DNA of 64,000 nt from Caballeronia sp. INDeC2 (GTDB lineage Bacteria; Pseudomonadota; Gammaproteobacteria; Burkholderiales; Burkholderiaceae). The position numbers and the translations under genes are program-made. The notes under the pieces are model-generated. The model made no database searches. It saw nothing but the letters and a program-made list of their open reading frames with translations, and was not told the DNA's origin. The DNA lies in NCBI RefSeq assembly GCF_023631325.1, contig NZ_JALQDG010000031.1, positions 208,906 through 272,905 on the forward strand, in the 5' to 3' direction. This document shows positions 42,960 through 51,322 of the stretch, piece after piece (within the stretch, counting starts at the first letter, position 1; every line of letters starts with the position of its first letter).

Positions 42960-43907
42960 ATGAAACGCTTGTGGATCGCGTCGATGGTTGCGGCAATGTT
43001 TTCGGGTGCCTATGCGGCGAACGCCGCCGAGCCCGCCGCGTGCAGAAACGTGCGCTTCGCGGATGTCGGCTGGACGGATATCGCCGCGACGACAGGACTT
43101 GCATCGACCGTCCTTCAGGGACTCGGCTATAACCCGACGAAGACCATCGCCTCCGTGCCAATCACGTTCGCGGGCGTGAAGAGCAAGCAGATCGACGTGT
43201 TCCTCGGATACTGGTCGCCGACGATGGACCCGATGATCGAGTCGTTCAGGAAAGCTAATCAAGTCAAAGTACTGACGACGCCTAATCTGACCGGCGCGAA
43301 GTACACGCTCGCCGTGCCCGATTATGCGTATCAGGCGGGCATCAAGAACTTCAACGATATCGCGAAGAACTACGACAAGCTGGACGGCAAGATCTACGGC
43401 ATCGAGCCGGGCAACGACGGCAACGCGGTCATCAAGAAGATGATCGACAACAACACGTACGGGCTCGGCAAGTTCAAGCTCGTGGAATCGAGCGAGGCGG
43501 GCATGCTCGTCGAAGTGAATCGCGCGATCCGCGAGAAGAAGCCGATCGTGTTTCTCGGCTGGGAGCCGCATCCGATGAACGTGCAGATGAAGATCGACTA
43601 TCTCTCGGGCGGCGACGACGTGTTCGGTCCCAACTACGGCGAAGCGAAAGTGTTGACCGTCACGCCGACGGATTACGACGCGCGTTGCCCGAATGTCGCG
43701 AAGCTCGTATCGAATCTGCAATTCACCACGGACATCGAGAATCACGTGATGCTGCCGATCATGAACAAGACCGATGCGAACAAGGCGGCGCGCGAGTGGC
43801 TCAAGGCGAACCCGGCGGTGCTCGACAAATGGCTTGCGGGCGTGAAGACGTTCGACGGGAAGGACGGGTTGCCGGCGGTGAAGGCGTATGTGGCCGGCAA
43901 CAATTAG
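42960..43907 (+). CDS. Quaternary-amine ABC transporter periplasmic binding protein
   Basis: 315 residues of the OpuAC/ChoX/ProX-like family. A signal peptide (1-23, ending AANA|AEPAA) leads to CRNVRFADVGWTDIAATTGLASTVLQGLGY, VPITFAGVKSKQIDVFLGYWSP and GWEPHPMNVQMKIDYLSGGDDVFGPNYGEA, with the Trp and Tyr residues that usually form the cation-pi cage. The ATG at 42960 follows GGGAGAGAG. It lies 91 bases after the regulator gene and probably has some separate expression. Confidence 0.92.
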   Translation: MKRLWIASMVAAMFSGAYAANAAEPAACRNVRFADVGWTDIAATTGLASTVLQGLGYNPTKTIASVPITFAGVKSKQIDVFLGYWSPTMDPMIESFRKANQVKVLTTPNLTGAKYTLAVPDYAYQAGIKNFNDIAKNYDKLDGKIYGIEPGNDGNAVIKKMIDNNTYGLGKFKLVESSEAGMLVEVNRAIREKKPIVFLGWEPHPMNVQMKIDYLSGGDDVFGPNYGEAKVLTVTPTDYDARCPNVAKLVSNLQFTTDIENHVMLPIMNKTDANKAAREWLKANPAVLDKWLAGVKTFDGKDGLPAVKAYVAGNN

Positions 43908-43955
43908 GCTATAGCGGCGACGGATGTGAGGTGGAAACCGAACATCCGTCTTAAC

Positions 43956-45392
43956 TTACTCGAACCAGCGTTCGCTCGTCTTCGAAGTCGTTCCGCCGAA
44001 AGCCATTACGCCGCCATCGTTCAAGATGGTCGATTTATGGAAGATTCGGCCGCTGGTCATGTTCTTGACCGCAGACCATTTGCCAGTCGCGAGGTCATAA
44101 ACTTCCGCGGATGATTGCGGCGCCGAATCACCGCTTCCTCCGCTGACGAGCACCTTGCCACTTGGAAGTTGCACTGCGGACGCGCCTGTTCTGGCGACGC
44201 TCATTTTCCCCGCGCTGGTCCATGTCCCCGACGAGGGATCGTAGATTTCCGCGTCGGCGACGGCGGCCGAGTTCCAACCGCCAGCGACAAACACGCGTCC
44301 ATCATGCAGTGTGATTGCAGCGTACTGGTCTCGTGCGCTCTTCATCTTTGCAGTGGGCGACCACATTCCGGTCGCAGGGTCGAACAGCTCGCATGAGGAA
44401 AGGTATGCGCCATTCGAAAAGCCACCTGCAACAAGCACTTTTCCGTCGTGCAGGCGTGCGAGTGTCGGTTGCTCGCGAGGGTCGGTCATGTGGCCGGCAT
44501 CGGTCCACTTGCCGCTCGATGGATCGAATATCTCGGACGATGCGATTGATCCAAAAGCGTAACCGCCTGCGACCAGCACTTTTCCATCGGCCAGCAACGT
44601 GGCGGCCGGGCCCACGCGCTGCTGTTTCATGCTTCCCGTCAGACTCCAGCGTCCCGTCTTCGGGTCGTAGATTTCAGAAGAAGCAAGAAAATTCGACAGA
44701 AATCTTCCGCCTGTGACCAGAGCCCTGCCATCGGCCAGAGCGGTCATGGCCGGCTCGCCTCGCGCAGTGTTCATTGTGCCAGTCGTAGTCCATTGCTGAG
44801 CCATTGGGTCGAATACTTCTGCGGTGGCGAGCTGATTGTTGCCGCGATCCATACCGCCTGCCACGAGTATTTGGCCGCCCGTGAGAAACGCGACACCAGG
44901 ACCTGTACGTTGCGTATACATTTCGCTGGCAGCCATCCATTCCTGGGCGGGTACGACCGTTATCCCGATGCCAGATGTCGTGCTACCGCCCCTGTTCTTA
45001 CCCACGACCGTATAGGTGACGCGCTCTTGCCTGCCTGTAGGCGTTCCGCTGATAATGCCGCTGTCGATATCGAGGCTCAATCCATCAGGCAGTTGAGGTG
45101 TGACGTAATATTGAGTGACGGTGCCTCCGTCCGACAGCGGCCGAACAGGGGCGATCTGTCTTCCGGCGATGAACGTGAAGAGGCTTGCTGGATAGCGGAG
45201 ATTCGACGGCGGTACTTCCGCAACAGGCGTTACTGGATCCGGCTGCGTCTCGCTGGCAGGGGTGGGGTGATTCTCGCTGACGGGTGCATTGTTGCCCCCG
45301 CCTCCGCCAGCATCACCGCCGCCGCCACCACATGCGGCGAGACTAACGGTAGCCAGGATAGCGATCAGTAGTGCTTTATTATTCACTTTCAT
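43956..45392 (-). CDS. Kelch-repeat lipoprotein with Ig-like putative domain
   Basis: 478 residues. The N-terminus is a lipoprotein signal with lipobox SLAAC, then a Gly-rich linker (CGGGGG...GGGGG) and a Pro-rich stretch, followed by an Ig-like (He_PIG type) domain (about 64-148; LPDGLSLDIDSGIISGTPTG). The rest is about six Kelch-type repeats with DGKVLVAGG, SSEIYDPSSGKW and variants, forming a probable beta-propeller. It should be anchored in the outer membrane and bind a surface or secreted partner. Base composition is lower in GC than its neighbours, and it is not linked in function to the choline genes, which hints at transfer. Confidence 0.85.
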   Translation of the reverse strand: MKVNNKALLIAILATVSLAACGGGGGDAGGGGGNNAPVSENHPTPASETQPDPVTPVAEVPPSNLRYPASLFTFIAGRQIAPVRPLSDGGTVTQYYVTPQLPDGLSLDIDSGIISGTPTGRQERVTYTVVGKNRGGSTTSGIGITVVPAQEWMAASEMYTQRTGPGVAFLTGGQILVAGGMDRGNNQLATAEVFDPMAQQWTTTGTMNTARGEPAMTALADGRALVTGGRFLSNFLASSEIYDPKTGRWSLTGSMKQQRVGPAATLLADGKVLVAGGYAFGSIASSEIFDPSSGKWTDAGHMTDPREQPTLARLHDGKVLVAGGFSNGAYLSSCELFDPATGMWSPTAKMKSARDQYAAITLHDGRVFVAGGWNSAAVADAEIYDPSSGTWTSAGKMSVARTGASAVQLPSGKVLVSGGSGDSAPQSSAEVYDLATGKWSAVKNMTSGRIFHKSTILNDGGVMAFGGTTSKTSERWFE

Positions 45393-45606
45393 CGATTTCG
45401 GGTGTTATAGACTTTCGAGCGTAAGAGAGCCTGAAGTTTAAACACGCCTTCGTTCAAGTGTCTGGAAGGACATTGAAAGTGACTAATTATTACGTCATCT
45501 TGTATGTTCGGAAGATGTATCTATCGAACGGCATAGGGTCAAGCGGGACAGGCCGGCGGCAGTCAAAGCGCATGCCGCCGCCAGCAATTGAAATATTGAG
45601 GGCGCA

Positions 45607-46374
45607 TCAACTCCTATAATCCGTCTTCCCACTCCCTTCGATCATCCTCAACGCCGCTTCCCATTGCAGCGCCATGATGCCGTCGGACTCATCGCGGCGA
45701 TATTGCTCGGCCGTCAACTCGCAAACCCTCTGCGACGGCAAATTCAATTCCGCATTGCCCGCCAGCGCGCGAATTTGAATCTCGCACGCCCTTTCCAGAA
45801 AGTACATTTCCTGAAACGCCTCCGGAATCGATTTTCCGCACGTCAGCAAGCCGTGATTTTTCAAAATCATCGCGTTCTGCGGGCCGAGATCGTTCACGAG
45901 CCGATCCCGCTCCGCGAGATCCAGCGCGATGCCTTCGTAATCGTGATACGCGATGTGCCCGTAGTACTTCAACGCGTGCTGACTGATCGGCAGCAGGCCC
46001 TGCTTCTGCGCCGACACCGCCGCGCCCGCCGCCGTATGCGTATGCACGACGCATAGCACATCGGGACGCGCCATATGAACGGCGGAGTGAATCGTGAAGC
46101 CCGCCGGATTCACGCGATAGCGCCCGGGATCGTCGCTCGCGCCCGCTTCGACCGGACGTCCTTCGCTATCGATACGGACGAGATCCGATGCGCGCATCTC
46201 GTCGAACAGCACGCCATAGCGGTTGATCAGGAAGTGATGGTCCGCGCCCGGCACGCGCGCGCTGATGTGCGTGAAGATCATGTCGGTCCAGCGGAAGTGC
46301 GCGATCACGCGATAAAGCGCCGCCAGATCGCAACGCACCTTCCATTCTTCCTGCGAGTATCCGTGAGTCTCCAT
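45607..46374 (-). CDS. Class II aldolase/adducin family protein
   Basis: 255 residues of the class II aldolase/adducin superfamily (FucA, AraD, and decarboxylase relatives). The zinc-binding VVHTHTAAGAAV is near residue 120 with a later His in MILKNHGLLTCG, and FRWTDMIFTHISARVPG is the N-terminal nucleotide-like loop. Some members of this size are noncatalytic adducin-head types; the metal His set here looks complete. The ATG at 46372-46374 follows AAGGAGG. It is 49 bases after a GlxA-type regulator and could be its target. No substrate is proposed. Confidence 0.85.
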   Translation of the reverse strand: METHGYSQEEWKVRCDLAALYRVIAHFRWTDMIFTHISARVPGADHHFLINRYGVLFDEMRASDLVRIDSEGRPVEAGASDDPGRYRVNPAGFTIHSAVHMARPDVLCVVHTHTAAGAAVSAQKQGLLPISQHALKYYGHIAYHDYEGIALDLAERDRLVNDLGPQNAMILKNHGLLTCGKSIPEAFQEMYFLERACEIQIRALAGNAELNLPSQRVCELTAEQYRRDESDGIMALQWEAALRMIEGSGKTDYRS

Positions 46375-46423
46375 GCCGTTCCTCCTTGGTTTGATGAGCC
46401 GCGGAAAACGTGAACAGATGCTG

Positions 46424-47512
46424 CTAGATCGCCTGGGCGCGGCCCGGGAAAGTCTCGTCGTAATCCATTGCCTGCGCGGCTTCCGGCGCATCCTGCGCGC
46501 CGCCCTGCTCGCGATACATCATCGGCGGCAGGCCGAATTGCTTGCGGAATTCGCGGCCGAGATGCGATGCATCGGAGAAGCCGCAGCTCGACGCGATATC
46601 CGCCACCGTCTTGTCCGAACTCGTCAGCAGCCACGCGGCGGTGCGCAGCCGCACCTGCTTCGCGTACGCTTGCGGCGCCTTGCCGGTCTCCGCCTTGAAG
46701 AGGCGTTCGAGTTGCCGCGTGGACAGATCGAGCTTGTGCGCGAGTTCGTCGAGCGTGAGCGAGCGCCCGACGTGCTGCTCCATCAGGAGGATCGCACGTT
46801 TCACCTTCGGATGCGTCGCGGGCGCGAGACCCGGCGGATGCGGCTGCGGCGCGTTGCCCTTCTGCATGTCGTCGACGAGCAGAATGCGCAGCGCCTTTTG
46901 CACCGTCGCCGTTTCGAAGTGACGCAAGAGAATGGCGGCGGCGACATCGATCGACGCGCGCCCGCCCGAACAGGTGATGCGCCTTCTGTCGATCACGAAG
47001 AGACGATCCGCGACGAGCGTCTTTTCGTCGGCGTGTGGGAATCGCTCGATGAAATCCCAGTAGTGAAACCAGCTCACGCAGATGCGATGCCCTTCGAGCA
47101 CGCCCGCGCGCATCAGCGAAAAGACGCCCGTGCACATGCCGACGATCGTCGCATTCGATGCGGCCGCACGGCGGATGAACTGCAGCGTCGCGTCGCTGGT
47201 GGCGGGGCCGGAGTGCAGCAGGCCGCCGACCACGACGACGTAATCGAACGGCTCGGCCTGATCGTAGGTTTCCCACGGCGTGATCTGGATGCCGCAACTC
47301 GCGCGCACCGGCGCGAGCGTCTCGCCGATCACGCTCCACGAGCAGCGCACCGGACGGCTGAAATCGCCTTCGTCGGCGGACAGGCGCAACAGATCGACGA
47401 AACCGGCGAACGCGGTCAGCGTGAAGTTCGGCAGCAGGATGATGCCGAAGCGGATACGCGATTTGGATTGACCGTCGACGGAAGACGGCGGAAGGTGCTC
47501 TGCGGCATTCAT
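46424..47512 (-). CDS. GlxA-family AraC-type regulator
   Basis: 362 residues from the ATG at 47510-47512; a GTG at 47552-47554 would add 14. The DJ-1/PfpI-like domain (about 25-195: FGIILLPNFTLTAFAGFVDLLRL, GMCTGVFSLMRAGVLEG, DRRRITCSGGRASIDVAAAILL) lacks nothing obvious, and the AraC part (about 240-345: VKRAILLMEQHVGRSLTLDELAHKLDLSTRQLERLF) is complete. It is one of three regulators of this class in the window but is more distant from the other two. It probably controls the class II aldolase gene behind it, 49 bases away. Confidence 0.9.
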   Translation of the reverse strand: MNAAEHLPPSSVDGQSKSRIRFGIILLPNFTLTAFAGFVDLLRLSADEGDFSRPVRCSWSVIGETLAPVRASCGIQITPWETYDQAEPFDYVVVVGGLLHSGPATSDATLQFIRRAAASNATIVGMCTGVFSLMRAGVLEGHRICVSWFHYWDFIERFPHADEKTLVADRLFVIDRRRITCSGGRASIDVAAAILLRHFETATVQKALRILLVDDMQKGNAPQPHPPGLAPATHPKVKRAILLMEQHVGRSLTLDELAHKLDLSTRQLERLFKAETGKAPQAYAKQVRLRTAAWLLTSSDKTVADIASSCGFSDASHLGREFRKQFGLPPMMYREQGGAQDAPEAAQAMDYDETFPGRAQAI

Positions 47513-47590
47513 GCGGGAGACATGCGGCTGGACGTTATCCGGCGAGCATATCACTCGTCCGCGAGCCTCGCGCGTGTGTCAGAAAAGACG

Positions 47591-47622
47591 ACGCGGCCGG
47601 CGTCGTGTGACGCCGGCCGCGT
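47591..47622. terminator. Hairpin with a 12-bp perfect stem
   Basis: ACGCGGCCGGCG (47591-47602) and CGCCGGCCGCGT (47611-47622) pair around TCGTGTGA. It lies between the GlxA-type regulator gene and the small membrane protein gene, downstream of the latter. No T-run follows. Confidence 0.6.
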
Positions 47623-47651
47623 GATTCGGCACGGATGAGACAGGAGGCGCT

Positions 47652-47966
47652 TCAGCCGCCGAGCACGGCGAACGCCCAGGCGAAGGCGCCGCCGATGAGC
47701 GCGCCCGTCGAGCGGCCGAGCACGCTCGCGATCGTGTAATCGCCCCAGCGCTGCTCGACTTCGGCTTTCAACACGCCGAAGTAGCGCAGCACGGGATCGA
47801 TCGAGCAGAGCAGCATCAGCACGCCCCAGACGGGCGCCTGACGCGTGAGCACGCGATCGACGGCGAGAAGATCGACTGCCTGAAGCGTGCCGACGACGAC
47901 CACGCCGACGAGAAAGGCGAGCACCCAGGATTTGAAGAACTGATCGGGTAAAGCGTGAGTTTCCAT
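47652..47966 (-). CDS. Small membrane protein, unknown function
   Basis: 104 residues from the ATG at 47964-47966 (METHALPDQFFKSW). Two or three hydrophobic stretches: SWVLAFLVGVVVVGTLQAVDLL (about 13-35), APVWGVLMLLCSIDPVLRYFG (about 44-64) and TGALIGGAFAWAFAVLGG at the C-terminus. A charged middle (KAEVEQRWGDYTIAS) lies between. No family recognised. It is divergent from sdaA and followed by a long-stem hairpin. Confidence 0.65.
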   Translation of the reverse strand: METHALPDQFFKSWVLAFLVGVVVVGTLQAVDLLAVDRVLTRQAPVWGVLMLLCSIDPVLRYFGVLKAEVEQRWGDYTIASVLGRSTGALIGGAFAWAFAVLGG

Positions 47967-48302
47967 CGAAGCAAACCGGAGATCTGAGAACCTAGGGAAT
48001 ATACCGATGCATGTCCGCGCGCCGCTTCGGACTGGTCTCAAAAAACCGGGAAAGTGCAACGAAGATGCACAAAAACGCGCCAGACGCGAAATGCTCTGTT
48101 AGCGCGATCGGCATGGATGACTGTCGGGAAGCCGCCATCGGCTTTCGTCGCCGCGCCGGAAATCGCCGTAAAAACGCCGGTTGGATCGCCGCGAATCGAG
48201 GCCTGACGCCGAGGTCCCATTTCGATGGCGTTTTTGTTCTATCGGGTCCTTGCAGGGTTTGGTGCAATGAGCGCCATACAAGGTTAAACCCAGGGACACG
48301 CC
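47967..48302. other. Intergenic region upstream of sdaA
   Basis: 336 bases without a credible gene. It should contain the promoter of the sdaA-sox operon. TGTCGGGAAGCCGCCATCGG near 48122 resembles TGTCGG words upstream of the formaldehyde dehydrogenase and dipeptidase genes. No glycine riboswitch core could be recognised. Confidence 0.45.
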
Positions 48303-49697
48303 ATGAATGTCAGCGTCTTCGATCTGTTCAAGATCGGCATCGGACCGTCGAGTTCGCATACCGTCGGGCCGATGATCGCGGCGTGCCGTTTCGCATCGCA
48401 TATCGAGGACGCCAATCTGCTCGGCTTCGTCACCCGCGTGCGCGCCGAACTGTTCGGCTCGCTCGGTGCGACCGGCAAGGGCCACGGCACCGACAAGGCC
48501 GTGCTGCTCGGCCTCGAAGGCAATCTGCCCGACCTCATCGATCCCGACACGATCGCGCCGCGCCTCGCCGACATCCGCGCGACGAAGCGCCTGAAGCTGC
48601 TAGGCAAGCACGAAGTCGTGTTCGAGGAGCGCGAGCATATCGGTTTCTATCGCAAGCTGATGCCGGGCGCGCCGGGGTCGAGCATCGTGCATCCGAACGG
48701 CATGCGCTTTCAGGCGTTCGACGATAGCGGCCAGTTGCTCGTCGAGAAAGAGTATTACTCGGTCGGCGGCGGCTTCGTCGTGAATCGCGAAGGCGATCGC
48801 GTGAACGGTCTGCGGGCGGCCAATCCGGTGCCGCATCCGTTTCGCACCGGCGACGATCTGATGCGCATCTGCGATGAGACGGGTCTGTCTATCGCCGAAA
48901 TCACGATGCAGAACGAATGCGCGAATCGCAGTGAAGCCGAAGTGCGCGAAAGCCTGCTCGCCGTGTGGCGCGTGATGGCCGCGTGTGTCGAGCGTGGCTG
49001 CAAGGAGCGCGGCGAATTGCCCGGTCCGATGCATGTGAAGCGCCGCGCGGCCGATCTTTCTGCCTCGTTGCGTTCGCGTTCCGAGGAGTCCCTGCGCGAT
49101 CCCTTGTCGATGCTCGACTGGGTCAATCTCTACGCGATGGCCGTCAACGAAGAAAACGCAGCGGGCGGCCGCGTCGTCACCGCGCCGACCAACGGCGCGG
49201 CCGGCGTGATTCCCGCCGTGCTGCACTATTACGTGAAGTTCATGCACGCCTCGAACGACGAAGGCATCGTGCGCTTCCTGCTCACCGCGGCCGCTATCGG
49301 CATCATTTACAAGGAGACGGCGTCGATCTCCGGCGCGGAAGTCGGCTGTCAGGGCGAAGTCGGCGTCGCGTGCTCGATGGCCGCGGCCGCGCTCGCCGCG
49401 GTGATGGGCGGCACGCCCGCGCAAGTGGAAAACGCCGCGGAAATCGGCATGGAACATAACCTCGGCATGACCTGCGATCCGGTCGGCGGCCTCGTGCAGA
49501 TTCCGTGCATCGAGCGCAACGCGATGGGCGCGATCAAGGCGATCAACGCCGCGCGCATGGCGATGAAGGGCGACGGCAAGCACTACGTATCGCTCGATTC
49601 GGTCATCAAGACGATGCGTGAAACCGGCGCCGACATGAAGACGAAATACAAGGAGACGTCGCGCGGTGGCCTCGCCGTCAACGTCATCGAATGCTGA
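48303..49697 (+). CDS. sdaA: L-serine ammonia-lyase
   Basis: 464 residues, a single-chain (type 2) L-serine dehydratase with a [4Fe-4S] cluster that turns serine into pyruvate and ammonia. N-terminal marks: VFDLFKIGIGPSSSHTVGPMIAA; Fe-S marks include NECANRSEAEV near residue 204, EVGCQGEVGVACSMAAAALAAVMGG near residue 347 and GMTCDPVGGLVQIPCIERNAMGA near residue 388. It is placed in front of soxBDAG. Sarcosine oxidase yields glycine and formaldehyde equivalents; serine made from them by GlyA can be deaminated here to pyruvate. The start at 48303 is directly supported by family length. Confidence 0.95.
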   Translation: MNVSVFDLFKIGIGPSSSHTVGPMIAACRFASHIEDANLLGFVTRVRAELFGSLGATGKGHGTDKAVLLGLEGNLPDLIDPDTIAPRLADIRATKRLKLLGKHEVVFEEREHIGFYRKLMPGAPGSSIVHPNGMRFQAFDDSGQLLVEKEYYSVGGGFVVNREGDRVNGLRAANPVPHPFRTGDDLMRICDETGLSIAEITMQNECANRSEAEVRESLLAVWRVMAACVERGCKERGELPGPMHVKRRAADLSASLRSRSEESLRDPLSMLDWVNLYAMAVNEENAAGGRVVTAPTNGAAGVIPAVLHYYVKFMHASNDEGIVRFLLTAAAIGIIYKETASISGAEVGCQGEVGVACSMAAAALAAVMGGTPAQVENAAEIGMEHNLGMTCDPVGGLVQIPCIERNAMGAIKAINAARMAMKGDGKHYVSLDSVIKTMRETGADMKTKYKETSRGGLAVNVIEC

Positions 49698-49740
49698 ATT
49701 GCTTGCAAGCACAAACCCCGCACGAAGGAAGAGAAACACC

Positions 49741-50985
49741 ATGAGCCGCTATTCCATCTTCAGCCTCTTGCGCAACGGCATGTCGTACCACGAGAACTGG
49801 GAGCGCCAGTGGCGAAGTCCCGAGCCGAAGCGCGAGTACGACGTGGTGATCGTCGGCGGCGGCGGTCATGGTCTCGCGACCGCGTATTACCTCGCGAAAG
49901 AGCACGGCATCACGAACGTCGCGATTCTCGAGAAGGGCTGGATCGGCGGCGGCAATACCGCGCGCAACACGACCATCGTGCGCTCGAACTATCTGTGGGA
50001 CGAATCGGCCGCGCTGTACGAAAAAGCGATGAAGCTGTGGGAAGGCCTCTCGCAAGACCTCAACTACAACGTGATGTTCTCGCAGCGCGGCGTGATGAAT
50101 CTGGCGCACACGCTGCAGGACGTGCGCGACACCGAGCGCCGTGTGAATGCGAACCGCCTCAATGGCGTCGATGCCGAGTTCCTCACGCCGCAGCAAATCA
50201 AGGAAATCGAGCCGACGATCAACCTCAACAGCCGCTATCCGGTGCTGGGCGCGTCGATTCAGCGTCGCGGCGGCGTGGCGCGTCACGATGCGGTCGCGTG
50301 GGGCTTCGCGCGCGGCGCGGATCAGGCGGGCGTCGACATCATCCAGAACTGCCAGGTGGTGGGCATTCGCCGAGACGGCAATCAGGTGACGGGCGTCGAT
50401 ACGACCAAGGGCTTCATCAAGGCGAAGAAGGTCGCGGTCGTCGCGGCGGGCAACACGACGACGCTCGCGGACATGGCGGGCGTGCGTCTGCCGCTCGAAA
50501 GCCATCCGTTGCAGGCGCTCGTTTCGGAGCCGATCAAGCCGGTCGTGAATACGGTCGTGATGTCGAACGCGGTGCACGCGTACATCAGCCAGTCCGACAA
50601 GGGCGATCTCGTGATCGGCGCGGGCGTCGATCAGTACACGGGCTTCGGTCAGCGCGGCAGCTTCCATATCATCGAAGGCACGCTGGAAGCGATCGTCGAA
50701 ATGTTCCCGGTGTTTTCGCGCGTGCGCATGAATCGTCAGTGGGGCGGCATCGTCGATGTCTCGCCGGATGCATGCCCGATCATCTCCAAGACCGACGTGA
50801 AGGGGCTCTACTTCAATTGCGGCTGGGGCACGGGCGGCTTCAAGGCAACGCCGGGCTCGGGCTGGGCCTATGCGCACACGATCGCCAAGGACGAGCCGCA
50901 TGCGTTGAACGCGCCGTTCTCGCTGGATCGCTTCTATACCGGTCATCTCATCGACGAACACGGCGCGGCTGCCGTGGCTCACTAA
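49741..50985 (+). CDS. soxB: Sarcosine oxidase beta subunit
   Basis: 414 residues, full length for the beta subunit of heterotetrameric sarcosine oxidase, which carries the non-covalent FAD where sarcosine is oxidised and the covalent FMN. The FAD motif is VVIVGGGGHGLATAYYLAKEHG (about 32-53). ERQWRSPEPKREYDV, GGIVDVSPDACPIISKTDVKGLYFNCGWGTGGFKATPGSG and the N-terminal SLLRNGMSYHENW are family hallmarks. The start at 49741 is 43 bases after sdaA stop with GAAGGAAGAGA before it. First gene of soxBDAG. Confidence 0.96.
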   Translation: MSRYSIFSLLRNGMSYHENWERQWRSPEPKREYDVVIVGGGGHGLATAYYLAKEHGITNVAILEKGWIGGGNTARNTTIVRSNYLWDESAALYEKAMKLWEGLSQDLNYNVMFSQRGVMNLAHTLQDVRDTERRVNANRLNGVDAEFLTPQQIKEIEPTINLNSRYPVLGASIQRRGGVARHDAVAWGFARGADQAGVDIIQNCQVVGIRRDGNQVTGVDTTKGFIKAKKVAVVAAGNTTTLADMAGVRLPLESHPLQALVSEPIKPVVNTVVMSNAVHAYISQSDKGDLVIGAGVDQYTGFGQRGSFHIIEGTLEAIVEMFPVFSRVRMNRQWGGIVDVSPDACPIISKTDVKGLYFNCGWGTGGFKATPGSGWAYAHTIAKDEPHALNAPFSLDRFYTGHLIDEHGAAAVAH

Positions 50986-51010
50986 AGCTAACCGCACATA
51001 GGAAACAATC

Positions 51011-51322
51011 ATGTTGCTGATCGAATGCCCCTGGTGCGGGCCGCGCGCCGAAACCGAATTCTCCTGCGGCGGCGAAGCGGATATCGCGCGTCCGCTCGAC
51101 ACGGAAAAGCTCACCGACCGCGAATGGGGCGACTACCTCTTCATGCGCAAGAATCCGCGCGGCGTGCATCGCGAGCAATGGATGCATGCGCAAGGCTGCC
51201 GCCGCTGGTTCAAGGCGCAGCGCGATACGGTGAGTTATGAAATCCAGGGCTACGAGACGTTCGACCGTCCGTTGGCTGTGATGTCAGATGATGTTGCAAA
51301 GACGGGAGGCACGTCGAAATGA
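51011..51322 (+). CDS. soxD: Sarcosine oxidase delta subunit
   Basis: 103 residues. The zinc ligands known for this subunit are visible: C6 and C9 in ECPWCGPRAETEF, H59 and C63 in WMHAQGCRRWF. The rest is the usual RPLDTEKLTDREWGDYLFMRKNPRGVHREQW. The delta subunit is structural and bridges the alpha subunit. It is 25 bases after soxB and overlaps the soxA start by 4 bases (ATGA), giving the standard B-D-A-G order. Confidence 0.96.
   Translation: MLLIECPWCGPRAETEFSCGGEADIARPLDTEKLTDREWGDYLFMRKNPRGVHREQWMHAQGCRRWFKAQRDTVSYEIQGYETFDRPLAVMSDDVAKTGGTSK

Noticed and set aside
47967..48302. Glycine riboswitch before sdaA
   Set aside because: The conserved aptamer cores could not be found; only GC-rich short stems are visible.
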